Shown here: piece after piece, positions 10,755 through 30,700 of the stretch
Layout: every line of letters starts with the position of its first letter
Position numbering within the stretch: position 1 is the first letter of the stretch
Source: Physocladia obscura
Taxonomy: Eukaryota; Chytridiomycota; Chytridiomycetes; Chytridiales; Chytriomycetaceae
Direction: 5' to 3'
DNA length: 44,911 bases
Assembly (NCBI GenBank): GCA_027596945.1
Contig: JADGJH010000005.1
Span: forward strand, 3,169-48,079
Position numbers and translations under genes: made by a program
Notes under the pieces: model-generated
The model's input: the letters and a program-made list of their open reading frames with translations, nothing else
What the model was told of the DNA's origin: nothing
Databases searched by the model: none

Positions 10755-11427
10755 TTATTTTCCAAGACTGTCAAAAAGATGGTCAAATAACTCTGAAATA
10801 CCACTGCCAGCTTTTGCACTGACTGGTCTGAATTCAATACCCCAGTCCAACGCCTGAGTAATTGCGTCTTGTGGCTTAATAACAACAGAATCAGCCTCAT
10901 CGCTCTAACAAAGATTGTTAGAACATTTTGTTTCTCATGGAAAGCAGAGCAGACCATTACCTTCAATCCAACCAGGATAATCAACGCATCTGGGGCGTTT
11001 CGCTTAATTTCATTATACCAGAATGGAAGCTCGTTGAATGAAGTCTCGCTGAGCATATCAAAGCAGAGAATTGCCAAATGACTGTTTGCATAAAACTGTT
11101 CCAACAAAGGGCGGTAGCGCTCGTGGCCACCGGTATTCCAAATCTTGAGACTGCCTTTTTTTCTAGATTTTATGATTAAAAAAGGAATGAACATAATTAT
11201 GAATTGATACCCGTCGTTGCTGTTTTTAATGATTAAATCGGCGCCAAATGTTTGTTGGTAAATTTTGGAGTAAGTGTTAAAAGTTGCCCTGAATTTAATT
11301 AGTGAGTTTTTATTTTATCCAAATTCATTGAATGTATCTGTGCGAACCTATTGATTAGACATGATTTTCCACATCCACTGGAACCAATAATAATAGCTTT
11401 TTTACAATCAAAAGACGCGAATGACAT
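10755..11427 (-). CDS. Divergent Rab-like small GTPase with degenerate G3/G4 motifs
   Basis: Four exons (11348-11427, 11211-11288, 10962-11162 with the splice at about 10961, and 10755-10904) encode 169 residues. The P-loop GSSGCGKSC is intact (residues 15-23). The switch II segment reads WNTGGHERYRP where Rabs have WDTAGQE, so the Mg-water Asp, the Ala and the catalytic Gln are all changed. The base-recognition motif reads LVGLKSD, not GNKxD. The final SAK motif is kept (VSAKAGSGISEL). There is no C-terminal cysteine (it ends DSLGK), so no prenyl anchor. It may bind nucleotide weakly, hydrolyse slowly or act as a scaffold; this is inference. Only 33 bases separate its ATG from that of the divergent NodB-like gene. 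Confidence 0.82.
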
Positions 11428-11460
11428 GTTCGATTTCAACAAACAAAAGAAGACAAAAAA
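11428..11460. promoter_or_regulatory. 33-bp divergent intergenic region
   Basis: This is all that lies between the start codons of the Rab-like GTPase (minus) and the secreted NodB-like protein (plus). It is A-rich with no evident TATA element. Each gene must either use a promoter inside the other gene's 5' coding region or share overlapping 5' ends. Inferred from orientation. Confidence 0.4.
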
Positions 11461-12441
11461 ATGACTCCAATTGCGATATTTTTGATTGCAGCTTTACTCA
11501 CTGAAATCACTTCAGCCGCGCCATTTTCCGGCAATTCCGTGAATTCTGTAGCTACAGGTTCACTATCCAACAATAATTGGGTTTCTACCAGTGTAGACGA
11601 AACTTCCACTGAAGAAACTTTTGACACTTTCGCTGAAGAAACGTGGACAATAGCAGAAACGGAAAGTGTCATTGAAACCGAAACTGCAACGACAGAACTC
11701 CCCTATTTTCCGACAGTTCAACCTGTGAATATTCCTTATGGCTGCGTAAACACGTCGCAAGCAGCTCTTGTGTTTCGCGCGTCCAGTCTCCTCGACCCAA
11801 ACTTAATCAATTATCTTCTTGTCAACGGCTTGAGCGCTACCTTTTTTGTCCCTGCAGAATTCGCTTTGAATAACCAAAATCTCGTTTTAAACGCGTATGC
11901 TGCAGGCCACAATATTGGAATCGCCATTCAGAACGCGTCCGAATTGACAATGTCACCAACAGAAAATTCAATTCCTGCAGATCGCCCAGTCAACTTCACC
12001 GCTTTACTCGGATTTTTTAAAAATTTGAATGATGCTTGGAATCAGTTTTATTCAAATACCAATACCTTTATCAATCTGAAACTTGTGGCTTTCATTAGTG
12101 ACGATTTTATTGATGTACATGGCGCGTTTATGTATCCTAATCAGTTCATGTCTTTGGAGGGAAATTTGTCTTATTACGGATATGCATCCATATTGGTACC
12201 GTTCGGAAAAGACTATAGCAGTGAAAGTAGTGCTATTTTGAACAATGTTATCCTGTCAAACTTTTTCGAGCCAGTTCTTACCACGGGTCTTGGATATAAT
12301 ACAACCGACAACTTTTTGAGTCAACGCCAATCAGAGCCACTGGAATCGACTGAATCTGTTTCGAATGCAATTAGCTTCCTGTCTACATTAAATATCACTG
12401 TTGTTTCAATGCAAGATTGTCTCTGTTACAACCCAAATTGA
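11461..12441 (+). CDS. Secreted NodB/polysaccharide-deacetylase-like protein, catalytic residues lost
   Basis: A single exon of 326 residues with a clear signal peptide (MTPIAIFLIAALLTEITSA). Residues 24-80 are Ser/Thr/Glu-rich, typical of a wall-spanning linker. From about residue 95 the order of a NodB deacetylase is visible: GCVNTSQAALVF (where active enzymes have a TFDDGP motif), LINYLLVNGLSATFFVP (normally LLxxxxxxATFFVxG) and AYAAGHNIGI (normally AGHExxxHT). The aspartate pair and both metal-binding histidines of the HxxxxH motif are absent, so chitin deacetylation is unlikely. Several N-glycosylation sequons are present, and it ends SMQDCLCYNPN, close to a cysteine-containing end of secreted deacetylases. 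It may bind chitin or chitosan without cutting. No introns, unlike most neighbours. Confidence 0.72.
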   Translation: MTPIAIFLIAALLTEITSAAPFSGNSVNSVATGSLSNNNWVSTSVDETSTEETFDTFAEETWTIAETESVIETETATTELPYFPTVQPVNIPYGCVNTSQAALVFRASSLLDPNLINYLLVNGLSATFFVPAEFALNNQNLVLNAYAAGHNIGIAIQNASELTMSPTENSIPADRPVNFTALLGFFKNLNDAWNQFYSNTNTFINLKLVAFISDDFIDVHGAFMYPNQFMSLEGNLSYYGYASILVPFGKDYSSESSAILNNVILSNFFEPVLTTGLGYNTTDNFLSQRQSEPLESTESVSNAISFLSTLNITVVSMQDCLCYNPN

Positions 12442-12489
12442 TTTAATAAAAATTGTTTTCTTTCATTGAAGATGTTTGTTTATTTCTTG

Positions 12490-13870
12490 TCAACCAATAA
12501 TAACAGCAGGCCGTCCTTTGTTTAAAGTATCCAAGAGAACACACGCCTTGCACAATTTATTAGAAGATATATATCCGCATCTAAAATCAGAAAGTTACAA
12601 CAATACAAGCAAAAAATAAAACAAAAACCTAACCTGTCACAAGTTCCTTGTTTCTGTACAGTATGAACTTTCTTTTTATTTTCTTTCTTGTGTGCTTCTG
12701 AATAAGGCTCAGAATAGCTATATGCTTCCCCAGAATGAATAATGTCCATTATAGCACTTGGTCTTACTTTTTCAAGGTCTTTCAAAAATACGCGTGCATG
12801 CCCACGATATGCTTCGACTGAATAGGTACATTCCGTACTGAAGTAATCCAATTGCAGAAAATAAGCTATTTTGTCAATTTAAGTTAACCGCAGTGAAAAA
12901 AAAAGATACCTACCATACATAACAATTTCTTTTTCATAGGTGTATTTAAACGGCTTGCTGCGCGGAATCGTTAAAGGTTGCGGGGTTGGATCTGATGTAG
13001 TTGGCTCAGAGCTTTGTGTTGTAATTTGGGTGCACCTGAGCAAACGAGAAAAGTCTCCACGAAATACTGTTTCATGTTTCAGTTTGCTATTTTAAATGAA
13101 AACTGCAAATATCCATTACAATTCATCAGAACAGTTTCAGCAACATCATCTGCATTATGGCCTGTAACAATATGGTCCTGGTAATAAGATTATTTTGACA
13201 CTGTATTTAAAATTCAGCAAAGACGCCGCACCACTTTGAGACGAGCAGCGCCACGATCAAGCGCCTGACGGCGAAAAACCCCACAAAATGTGCAATTATT
13301 TTTAGTTCCGATTTGGGCAACAATCTGTAGTATTAAATTAGATTAAAAGCAGACAATTGACGAGACGGACCTTATCCATACTCCATCCATACAGCTCCTC
13401 ATATGAAACAACAAGCAGCGGCAGATTATATTGGTGCTGGTTGCGCTTAACCGTTTCGAGCGAGTCATCGCGATACCCTGCGATGCCCTCGTCGATAGAT
13501 AACAGCACAAGTTCAAGTCCATAATCGTAACGGTCATTTAAAAGCTTCATCGTATGGGCAAGTACTGTTGAATCTTTTCCACCTATTCCATTTTCTCAAC
13601 ATCCAAATCATTCACTAGTCGAACTATTATACCTGATGCTGCAATCGCTACACGATCGCCCCGCTTAAATAGCTTGTTGTCCGTAATGGTACAGTGGATT
13701 TCGTACTCGAAAACCTGAATGCAATGAATAATTCAATTCGGGCTTTGCTGTTTGCAACTAACCTTGTAGAAACACTGTTTGCAGATCTGTTGACCTGTCT
13801 TTGGTCGTTTCAATTGTGCCCGCTCCACCAAACACAACTCGCATTTTCTCTTTGGAGTAGTTGACGTCAT
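12490..13870 (-). CDS. NCS6: Ncs6/Ctu1 cytoplasmic tRNA 2-thiolation protein
   Basis: Eight exons (13763-13870, 13633-13714, 13371-13582, 13232-13324, 13120-13177, 12914-13066, 12634-12865, 12490-12580) give 342 residues, standard for the family. N-terminal CELC...CKQC zinc ligands, the PP-loop [12 protein letters not shown] (spanning an intron at the SGG codons), [59 protein letters not shown] and a C-terminal [16 protein letters not shown] zinc motif followed by LNKGRP are all present. With Ncs2 it adenylates and thiolates U34 of Lys, Glu and Gln tRNAs using sulphur from Urm1. All seven introns are 46-54 bp. The gene sits tail-to-tail with the NodB-like gene (48 bases) and 27 bases downstream of PRP8. 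Confidence 0.93.
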
Positions 13871-13897
13871 TCAAAAAACAAAAAATTAAAAAATTTA

Positions 13898-21694
<7,797 letters not shown>

Positions 21695-21781
21695 TGAAGT
21701 TGTGATTTTGAGCCTTCTTTTCCAACTGCGCAAACTTCCCTTCAAATCTTTTTATCCATACTTTATTCAAAACAAAAATAT

Positions 21782-24700
21782 TCAAACAAAACCAAATCCT
21801 GTAATAATGGCAAAATTTGAGTCAAGCGTTGAAACAAAGAAAAGAAGAGAAAAAACAGTTGGTCACCTGTTGCACATTCTGATATTGCCGTCAACAAGTT
21901 AGCACGTAAGTCTTCATACGAGTCATATTCGGGCAGGTCGATTTGATTGAAACTAGAGAAATCAAAAATAAGTTATGAGCAACAATTTACGAAAATAACA
22001 AGACAGACCAAGTGTGCGCAGAAGGTAATCTAAGCTTTGAGGCAAAATCTTTATGAATTTGAAACTTTTGGATTCCATTCGACCCTTCCAGTGCCTTAAA
22101 TCCCTCCAATGGCACTTTACTGGTTCCGGTGGCAAACTGAATCAGCTTTGCTCGTTCTTCTTGTGAAAAACTGCGGACTGCTCTCCAGAACCACTGAATC
22201 TGAGGTGAGGATGAGCTGTAATTCTGGTATTCGCAATTATTCTTCATATCATCGATATCGATATCCGGCAATCCAGAAATAAGCAGCTCAAGCTCTTGTT
22301 CATTGAAGATTTTTATCAAATCTTTTGGAATGACATCGTGGAATCCACCCAAGAACGCGTCAATTTGCTGCTGTATTGCCTTTTTCAATTTTTGCTCAGT
22401 AATCAGTGAAACGTATTCCTGTTTGTTTTCCTCAGTCACGAGTATGTTGCGCCCATTTGGTTTGAGGTCAATGATTCTTTCAACGCCGAAGTCGTCAATC
22501 TCTGTCGAGAAAGACAAATCAATCACATCAGTAATATCATTTTCAAGCATCCACTGAAGTGACTTGTGGAATTCTGGATCAATGGCTTCCATATCCTTCC
22601 AATCAACTGAAATTTCAAGCATATGCTTGTAGAAAGATCTGGTAAAGTATGCATCCAGCAAACGCCCATCATAAATAGCTTTTCCAATTATTCGCCCAAC
22701 GAATCTAAAGTACATCAAGTGGTCTCCGTTGATCCACGACAATGGATTTGGTTGATAAGTTACTTTGTCAACTGCAGACGGCTTGAACAAAGCATAGTCA
22801 GGATTAAACATTTGCCGTGCCAAAACCTGGAAAAACTCGCGCGTCACTCCACCAGCGTCAACTCCTTCCTCATCATGAAATCGAATATTGAGTTTTCCAT
22901 ATTTGATTTCATCTCCAGATCGTCCATGCAGTTGATGGTATGAATCTTCAAACACCATAGAGCGTCGAACATTCAACTGCAGGCTACTATAATGTTGTGT
23001 GCCCGATTTTTTGTGCAGCTGCTGTGTGAAAAATGTACGTTTGTTATCAAATTCAAGAACCTTCGGATTTTGAACCAAGAGTGAAAAAGATCCGCTCATT
23101 AAAGTTGGGTTATTCCGAACCATAACATTTAATATCTTTTTGTGCTCTTCAGTAAAGTTGATGAACAACTCTTCATGCGATAGTGTTTTCGTGTCTTTCC
23201 CTTTAATCCCAGAGGTTGAATGTATAAGCCGCGTAACTGTTACACCAGTTGCAGGCAAATTTCCGGCTTTGCTGGCCACAAAAGGCTTTGAAATAACCAT
23301 GAATGATTCAATTAGTGGCAACAGCACAGTACCAACACGAGTCAAATCGTCATCCTCAGACACAATTGCCATTACTTTCCCAAGCGAATTCCAGAGATTT
23401 GAAAGATGAATCTTGTTATAAATTGCTGTCAGATTTTCTTCAATAGTTGGTTCTACTTTTCGTAAATCCGTTTCCATGGCAGCAGATCCGGATGGTGCAG
23501 ATTCCGACGCTGATACAGAAGTGGTAGAGTTTGTACCTGCAGAAGCTGCAGAAGCAATTGCCGCTTTAAGCTTTGCGAGAATTTCCTTTTCTTCCTTTTC
23601 TTTCAAACTTTGTTGCAACTTCGTGTGAATATAATCCAAAGTTTTCAAAACTCGCAATAATTTTGCTTGCTGAGAAGCTGCAGTCGAAAACTTTGCCAGC
23701 GGTCCTGAGTTCACGTCAACATCTTTTTTGTTTGCAGTTAAGTCAGACGCGACTGCATTCAAATCTGTAACAATTGCATTTCCAAGAGATTGCGAGTGTG
23801 AAATAAGTTCATTAGTAATTATTTCGCGATTATTGTTCAGTGGAGCAAGATGCTGAATCATAGAAAGAGTGTACTGGAATGTTTTGATTGAGCATTCACC
23901 AACAGTCAAAACTTGAACAATAGCTCGAATATACTGGTCAGGAATCATTGGTACTTTCAACACTTCTTCGGCAAGTTCAGGTCCAACAGGAACAGTAGGC
24001 GGCTTTTCGGAGGAAGATTCTACCACGTTTGAATTAATAACAGCTTCACCATCTTCAGCAAATCCAGTGACTGTTGCAGACTCAAGCTGAGGAGCTGAAG
24101 CGACAGGAGTAACGCCTATAGTAGCAGCATCTTTTGCTTTTCCAGCACCAAGAGACGAAATTGGCCTTAGCACAAACGTTAAAAGTTGAACCAGCTGTTC
24201 CAAAAGCATCGGATTGGTCAAAAATATCGGCCGTTCCACTAAGCTTAATAGAACAACAACTGGAAAGATATTCGATATAGCCTTTTCTTTCCCCTTGCCT
24301 TTTCTTGATTGCGGCCGATACTTACCAAAAGTATGGGCAAACTGCTCATTTTCTTGAAGGAAGAACACGACAATTTGATCATTACTGCCAACAAGGAAAT
24401 TCAAAGTTTCTAAACAACGTTGCACAATCAAGTTTGGAATAGCTTCAAACGGCTGAGCATTCGATGGCGCAATTTTTTTTGACGACACGGTTTGTTTGCC
24501 TTTGCCTTTGATAGACATTTGTGAAAAGTTTTTATCCAGCAGAACGAAGTCCGCATTTCCATCCCACAATATGGACAAGAATATTGAGATGAGATCGAGT
24601 CGAGACCTGCTGTTTTCGCAAAGATTCAACAACAGCCGATTCAAGGTATCTTTGTTTGCAGGCTCGGGAACGAATAGCAAGCGAAGAAGCGTAAATAGAG

Positions 24701-27700
24701 CTGGTTTTTCCACAAGCTGAACAACATCGCGTGTTGATTTTTTCAAAATCTTTGGAGGAGTTGAGACACCATCATCAGCACTTTGACCACTTCCACCACC
24801 AATTCGCTGAGTTAGCTGTCTAATTCCCTGTCTTAGTCTTGCCATACTGCGAAGTGCTGAATTCGCCTCAGCCCTAAGGTTATGTGGCAATCCGTTCAAG
24901 AAGTCTTGATCATCATCCCTCATAACTGCATGCCTTAATGCTGGTTCTAACGCAGCCAAGAATCCAGCTTCATCTAGCTCACCAAGCGCTGTCTGACCTG
25001 CTCTCGAGCCAGTAGGTCTTCTTTGTTGTTGTATGACCTCGTTTCTGATATCTGGTGGAAGTGCATTCAAAAATTCAGACATGTCCGGATTCTCATTCAC
25101 AATTGGAGCGATTTCGTCTCTCTGGCGTTGCTCTTGAAGATGCTGATTAAGAACTTCCATTCGAAGATCTTCTGGTAGCGCGGCCAAAAATTCAGGATCA
25201 ATACCAGAATCTGCAAAAAGCAAGTATCAGCGAAAATAAATGAAAAAAAAGGTTTACAACGAACCAGTAATATCTATATTTTCACCGCCTACTTCGACAA
25301 ATACTCGAGCAGGTGCTTCGGGTGCAACTTCTATAGATTCTGCAACAGTTTCTACCGGTTCAGTAGCTTCACCTGTTTCGACGCCTTCCATTGCTTGACC
25401 AGACGATTCAGCTTGCTCAGCTTGCTCAGCTCTCTCTGTGCGTTCGCGTTCTTCAGCTTCTTTCCTTTCAGCCTCTTCTTTCTCTTTGCGAATTCGTTCC
25501 TTCTCTTCTTCGATCTTAATACGAGCAGCTTCTGCTGCTGCTGCTTCTGCAATTCGTTTTTCCTCTTCAGCTTTGATTCGGCGTTCTTCGTCCTCTTTTG
25601 CTTTCAATTCTGCTTCCTCCTTCTCCTTAATTTCACGTAACCTTCGCTCCTCAAGAGCAGCGGGTGAAAGCAATGTCACTATTGTCTCTGTCACACTAAG
25701 AGCGAGATCTGCATAATCAGATCCGAAAAATAGGCGTGCTTCGTAAACCCATCTCTGAGCGTTGGTTTGAATAGATGCAGACTGCAATGAAATCAGTGGG
25801 CGATCTTCTGGAGCAAGTCTTTCGGTGGCAGCTTGCAATAACATTTCCGAAGCCACTCCAGGATCTCCCCCACCACGTCTGAATAATTCGCGGAAATCAC
25901 CGATAGGTTGTCCATTTGACTGAATTTCAATCCGGAATGGCTGCCCCTGGCGTTCAAGTTGCTGGATTTGTTGAATTGCCTGCGGTCCTGCAAGTGTTTG
26001 TATAAAGCTGTGCCAGTCAGATTGATTACCCCCAATTCCTGCTAATAAACCGCCACGGTCTCCTCGCGGCGCAGAGCGAATTGGCGTAGCTGCAGCTTGC
26101 TGCTGATTAATGAGCAGAGGATGTGCATCTTCAATTGAAATTGCCGGACGATTGAGTGGAATTGCACGGTCGAAAATATCATTCTCAAAGCCATCTGTGA
26201 CTGAATCCCAAATATAACGACGACGTCTAGAACCACTTCCTGCGCCTTCTTCGCTCATTTGGCCATCGTTCTCATCGTAAGGTATATTGAGTTCATTTTC
26301 GTCTTCATCGGAATTATCTCCATCTTGATCAAAGCCTACATTCAAATTCAGCTTACAAACAGGTAATAATAATAAAACTAACCTTCTTCTCCGTCTTCAT
26401 TTTCTTCTTCGTCTCCATTATCTTCTTCTTCATCCTCTTCATCCCCTTCTTCATCGTCGTTATCCTCATCTGCAGTCAAAAGTCAAAAAAGGATATTAAA
26501 AAAAAATAAAAGAAAAAAAGACCAAACCGTCTTCTTCTCCGCCGCTTCCCTCAACAATCTCAATCTCATCACCTTCAGATTCAGAATCACCAAGTTCATG
26601 CATTTCAGCGTCAGTTTCTCCGTCGTTTCCTTCCTGAAATAAATTAGTCAAAAGTATTATTAAATCTTCTTGATCCACAATCACGGAAGCCAAACAAACA
26701 TTATCTGTCGAGTCAAATTCATCATGGGCGCCATGATACGGCTGTGGCACGACGATTTCCATGTCATCTTCAGGGTCAGAGTTGTCCTGAAAATGTCGAG
26801 TAAGAACGCAAAATTGAGGATAATTTGAACTCACATCGTCGTCATCTTCATCTTCATCGCCAGAAAACTCATCATCTTCGTCAAATTCCTAAGATTTCAA
26901 AAAAATATTAGTAAAAAAATGCGAAATATAAAAAATTATATAATTGTACATCATATTCGTCTTCGTCATCACCATCGTCATCAGAATCAGAAATATCATC
27001 CATGTCAACGTCTTCAACGTTGACAGGATTATACATATTCAGCGCCGAATTTCGATAAATATTGTTGATTTCTTCATTTTCGCTTTCGGCCATTCCAGTG
27101 CGGTCTTCATCATCGGACGAATTGAAGTCAGACGATTCGTCATCAACAGGCGCAGCAGCAATTTTTTGGGATGAAGATTTCTTATGCAAAGACACTGTTT
27201 GTTTATCTGCATTCACTGGTAATTTCGCAATCTTGACAGCCATTTTTGTCAACATTTCGAGAGGCTTCAAAATCGCACCTGTTAGTGCTTTTGCTTTTGG
27301 ATGAAACGGATCAATCTCCGCCAAAACAGTAGTCAGCGTATTAACAAATCCTTTCTCTAGCATCGACTTCGTGGCAGACAGAATCGGATTTTGACTAGTT
27401 GGGATTTTCGACGATTGTGGAGGATAGCGAATTACAAGAATCTGCAAACAAAGATCAGCCAAGCCGTTAAATCTTCCATATCGAGTTTCAACACCGTCAG
27501 ATGAAATCAAAACGTCTTTAAGCGCCCTAGAAATGGCTTCAACAACTGTCTTGCACGTTGTTTGATGCTGTTCGTTCAGTGATTTATCTTCAGAGTTAAC
27601 TGGCCCAGTGCATAACTTTGTGATCAGAGAAACTGCCCAACTGCTTTCTGTGGCATCGCATTTTTCGGTGAAACTCGCATCTTCAGAATTTGCCTTTGTT

Positions 27701-30700
27701 GGAAGGAACAGCAAATCAATAAGCAAAAAATGCATTAATGGCTGTCGAGCATTTTTCAAAGGAGTTGCTGGTGTCTTGCCTTTTTCTGATCCCTTGCTAA
27801 ACAAAGCAACACTTGTCTTGCAAACACTGAAAGATGAAATAAGTTCAGTGAGGGACTGCAGCAGGTATCCGCGTTTAAAATGCAATAATCTTCTCGATTT
27901 GTTTTTATCTTCAATTGACATTTCAGAATCCACATCTAAACGTCGAGTTTCCAGCAATTCAGAAACTAAAAAGTTTGTCACTTCCTTTGCCAAATCTTTT
28001 TCTTCACTACTAACAACAAACACAGTATCCCAATCATTGGTGACATCAGCTTTCAGAGTAATTTGTGGTGATCGATTTTTCGGGTCATACATTGGGAACT
28101 GACATATCGCCAGAGTTACCTTGCTAAATACATCACTGTCGCGACACACAAGTGGAGCATTACCCTTGACAAAGCTATTCAAATCTTTCGATCGAGCTCC
28201 TTTGAACCAGTTGGTAATATCGGTTTCCATTGCCCTCGCCAAAACACTCTTTGATTCAACCAAGTGTCTTAAAATAACAACAATTAGAGACAACTGTGCT
28301 GAAAACTCGCCGACTCTACTTTCTTTAAACAACAGCGGCAATCCGCCCTGCTCCACAAATTCTGCTGAAATTTTACGAGACCTCGTTAGTCGGACAAGAA
28401 CACGCAAACATGCATGCAGACTGTCCGAATCAAGAGATTCTACTTTGAGAAGTTGCAAAATCGGACCCAAAATTTTTACACATTTTCCAAGATCAGACGA
28501 GATTATCAAAGCTGCGCTCACTTCCTTTCCTGCTAAAGATTCAGTCAAAACTTTAGAAGATGCACTGGCAGTGGGAACAAGCTTGTTTTCCTCCCATTCC
28601 GAAACTGCAGCTTCAACAATGAGTATCGCCGAGGAGAGCCACTTTGGAATTACAGAATCGACCTGCAGTTCAGACACGGTAGTTCCAAATGAACTAGCAA
28701 TAGCATCGAAGAAGTCACTTCGGGCCACAACACCAGCAGAAAAGCTCTTTTTGAAGCTTGCATCATTCAACATCAATGCCACCAAGTGCAGGTACAAAGC
28801 AAGTCTCTCTGCAGCCGCAACCTGATCATGTTCGAAAACTGTCTCCAGTGTCGCTTGCGCAACGCCAAACAATGCATTCGATACTTTTGACATGTCAGGT
28901 TTTCCCAAGAGACACAACAAATCTTTTACTTCAAATATAATTGCTTCAACCTTTCCAGCAAGCTCCAGAGATCGTGTCACAGCCCCTGCAATGAATTCAG
29001 CTCTCAATTCATTCAATATTTCCAGGTTAGATTTTTCAACAAGCTTTCCTTTTCCTTTCACGTCAACTAATGGCAGTACCTTTGTTTCAGACTGGTCTGT
29101 TTCCATGGCTGCTGAATCCGCGTCTTCCGAAACCTCTATTGCAGCAACAGCAGCAGTAGTAGCGGAGCTGGATCCAGAAGCAACTGTCTCTTCCTCAGAA
29201 GCGGCTGCAGTCATAGACATTGCCATAGCCTGTGCAAGAATGTCATGTTCATTCTCCTCATCGTCTTCTGAAGCATCCATTGCGTCAAGAGCCGCAGAGA
29301 CAGAAGAACCTTCACCAGACGCCGATTCAGTAGTGGCTTCAACAGCACCAGTCGCCTCTACAGCAAGATTTTCAGCAGGAACAGATACAGCAGCAGGCGC
29401 AAGCACAGCCATACCATTCGAAGGTCCACCAGGTGCGACAGCACCACCTCCACCAGCAGCAGCAGCAACAGTAGCAGCAGCAGCAGCAGCGTCGGCACTT
29501 GCAAGCGCATCGGTAATCAACGCCGGATGAGAAATAATGTAGTCAACAGCACGCATCAAACTGTTTCCACAGCGAATTAACGCAGTCTCAGCAGCTCGCC
29601 GTGGATAGCCCATATCAACAAGCTGTTCAACTCTGGCTGCATCAGCAATAGCCACCGTGCCCCCGCCAAGACCACTGCCACTTCCACCGCCACCGCCAAT
29701 ACGGCCAAAAAGTGCCTGAGCAAACGGACTGCTGAGTGATAAGCCAGCACCGCTACTGCTACCATTAGCGGAATCCGTCGACGACGAATTTGCTGAGGTA
29801 CGAGTAATTGACACTTCTCCTTCAGCTTTTAATATTTGAGTGATTATTGCCAATAACGGCTTCCAAATTCCAACACCGCCACCACTAATAGGCGTTGCAC
29901 CAGCGCTACTTGCATTTTTGCCACCAGCAGCAGTATTAGCAGAAGCAGCAGTATCAGAAGAAACAGGACTTTCCCGGAACTCATAGAGAACATTTGACTC
30001 CCAAATCTGCTGAACAAGCGGTAACACGCGCATACGGATCTTGACAAGATGCTGATAGGCGTCAAACGTTTCAACAGCATTTTCTTTATCCTTGTCTTTT
30101 CCTCCATGGATCGAAAACGTGAATGGTGAGTTATGCAACGTCTTCATGTCACACAGAGTTGCAATTACAATCAGACTCTTTTCAAACAACCCAATCCATC
30201 CTCCTACACCTTCCTCCTTCCCATTTCCGCCAAAAGTAGTTGAGTTTTCCTCCCCTTTTGTGGACGCTGCTATCTTTCCAGCACCAGCACCGCTACTCAG
30301 ATCCTCGCTCAATTTTTTCCATAAAGCCCCAGTAAATTCCAAAAACTTGTCGACACCTCCACACCTGTCAAAAGAGGCAACCCACGATGTCTGCAAACTA
30401 CCTTGACTCCGCTTATCAGTAACCATACTGTCCAAAATGGTCAACATAGAATTTAAATACACAATGCGCACTTCATCCTTCACCCCACGGGTAACAAGAA
30501 GCGATACATCAGTATCAAGAGTGTCAACAACAGTCTGTGCGATCGTGTCAATTACTGTCTGCGCTGGCTTTCTGTGAGGAACGTGCGAAATGACTTTCGT
30601 CGTCAACAGACGTACAATACTTTGATACATGCCAGTCAAGATGCTTGGAATCTGCGTCGTAAATTCTTTGAAATAATACGTATTCATCATTCGATAGTCT

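Noticed and set aside
25254..26345. Highly charged Glu/Lys/Arg frame as a separate coiled-coil gene
   Set aside because: It is exon 13 of the HECT ligase; splice phases on both sides are consistent and the neighbouring exons continue the acidic region.
28121..28825. Plus-strand open frame of 234 codons
   Set aside because: It lies antisense to the large HECT ligase exon 26950-31175, which has strong family similarity; the plus frame is a serine-rich shadow.
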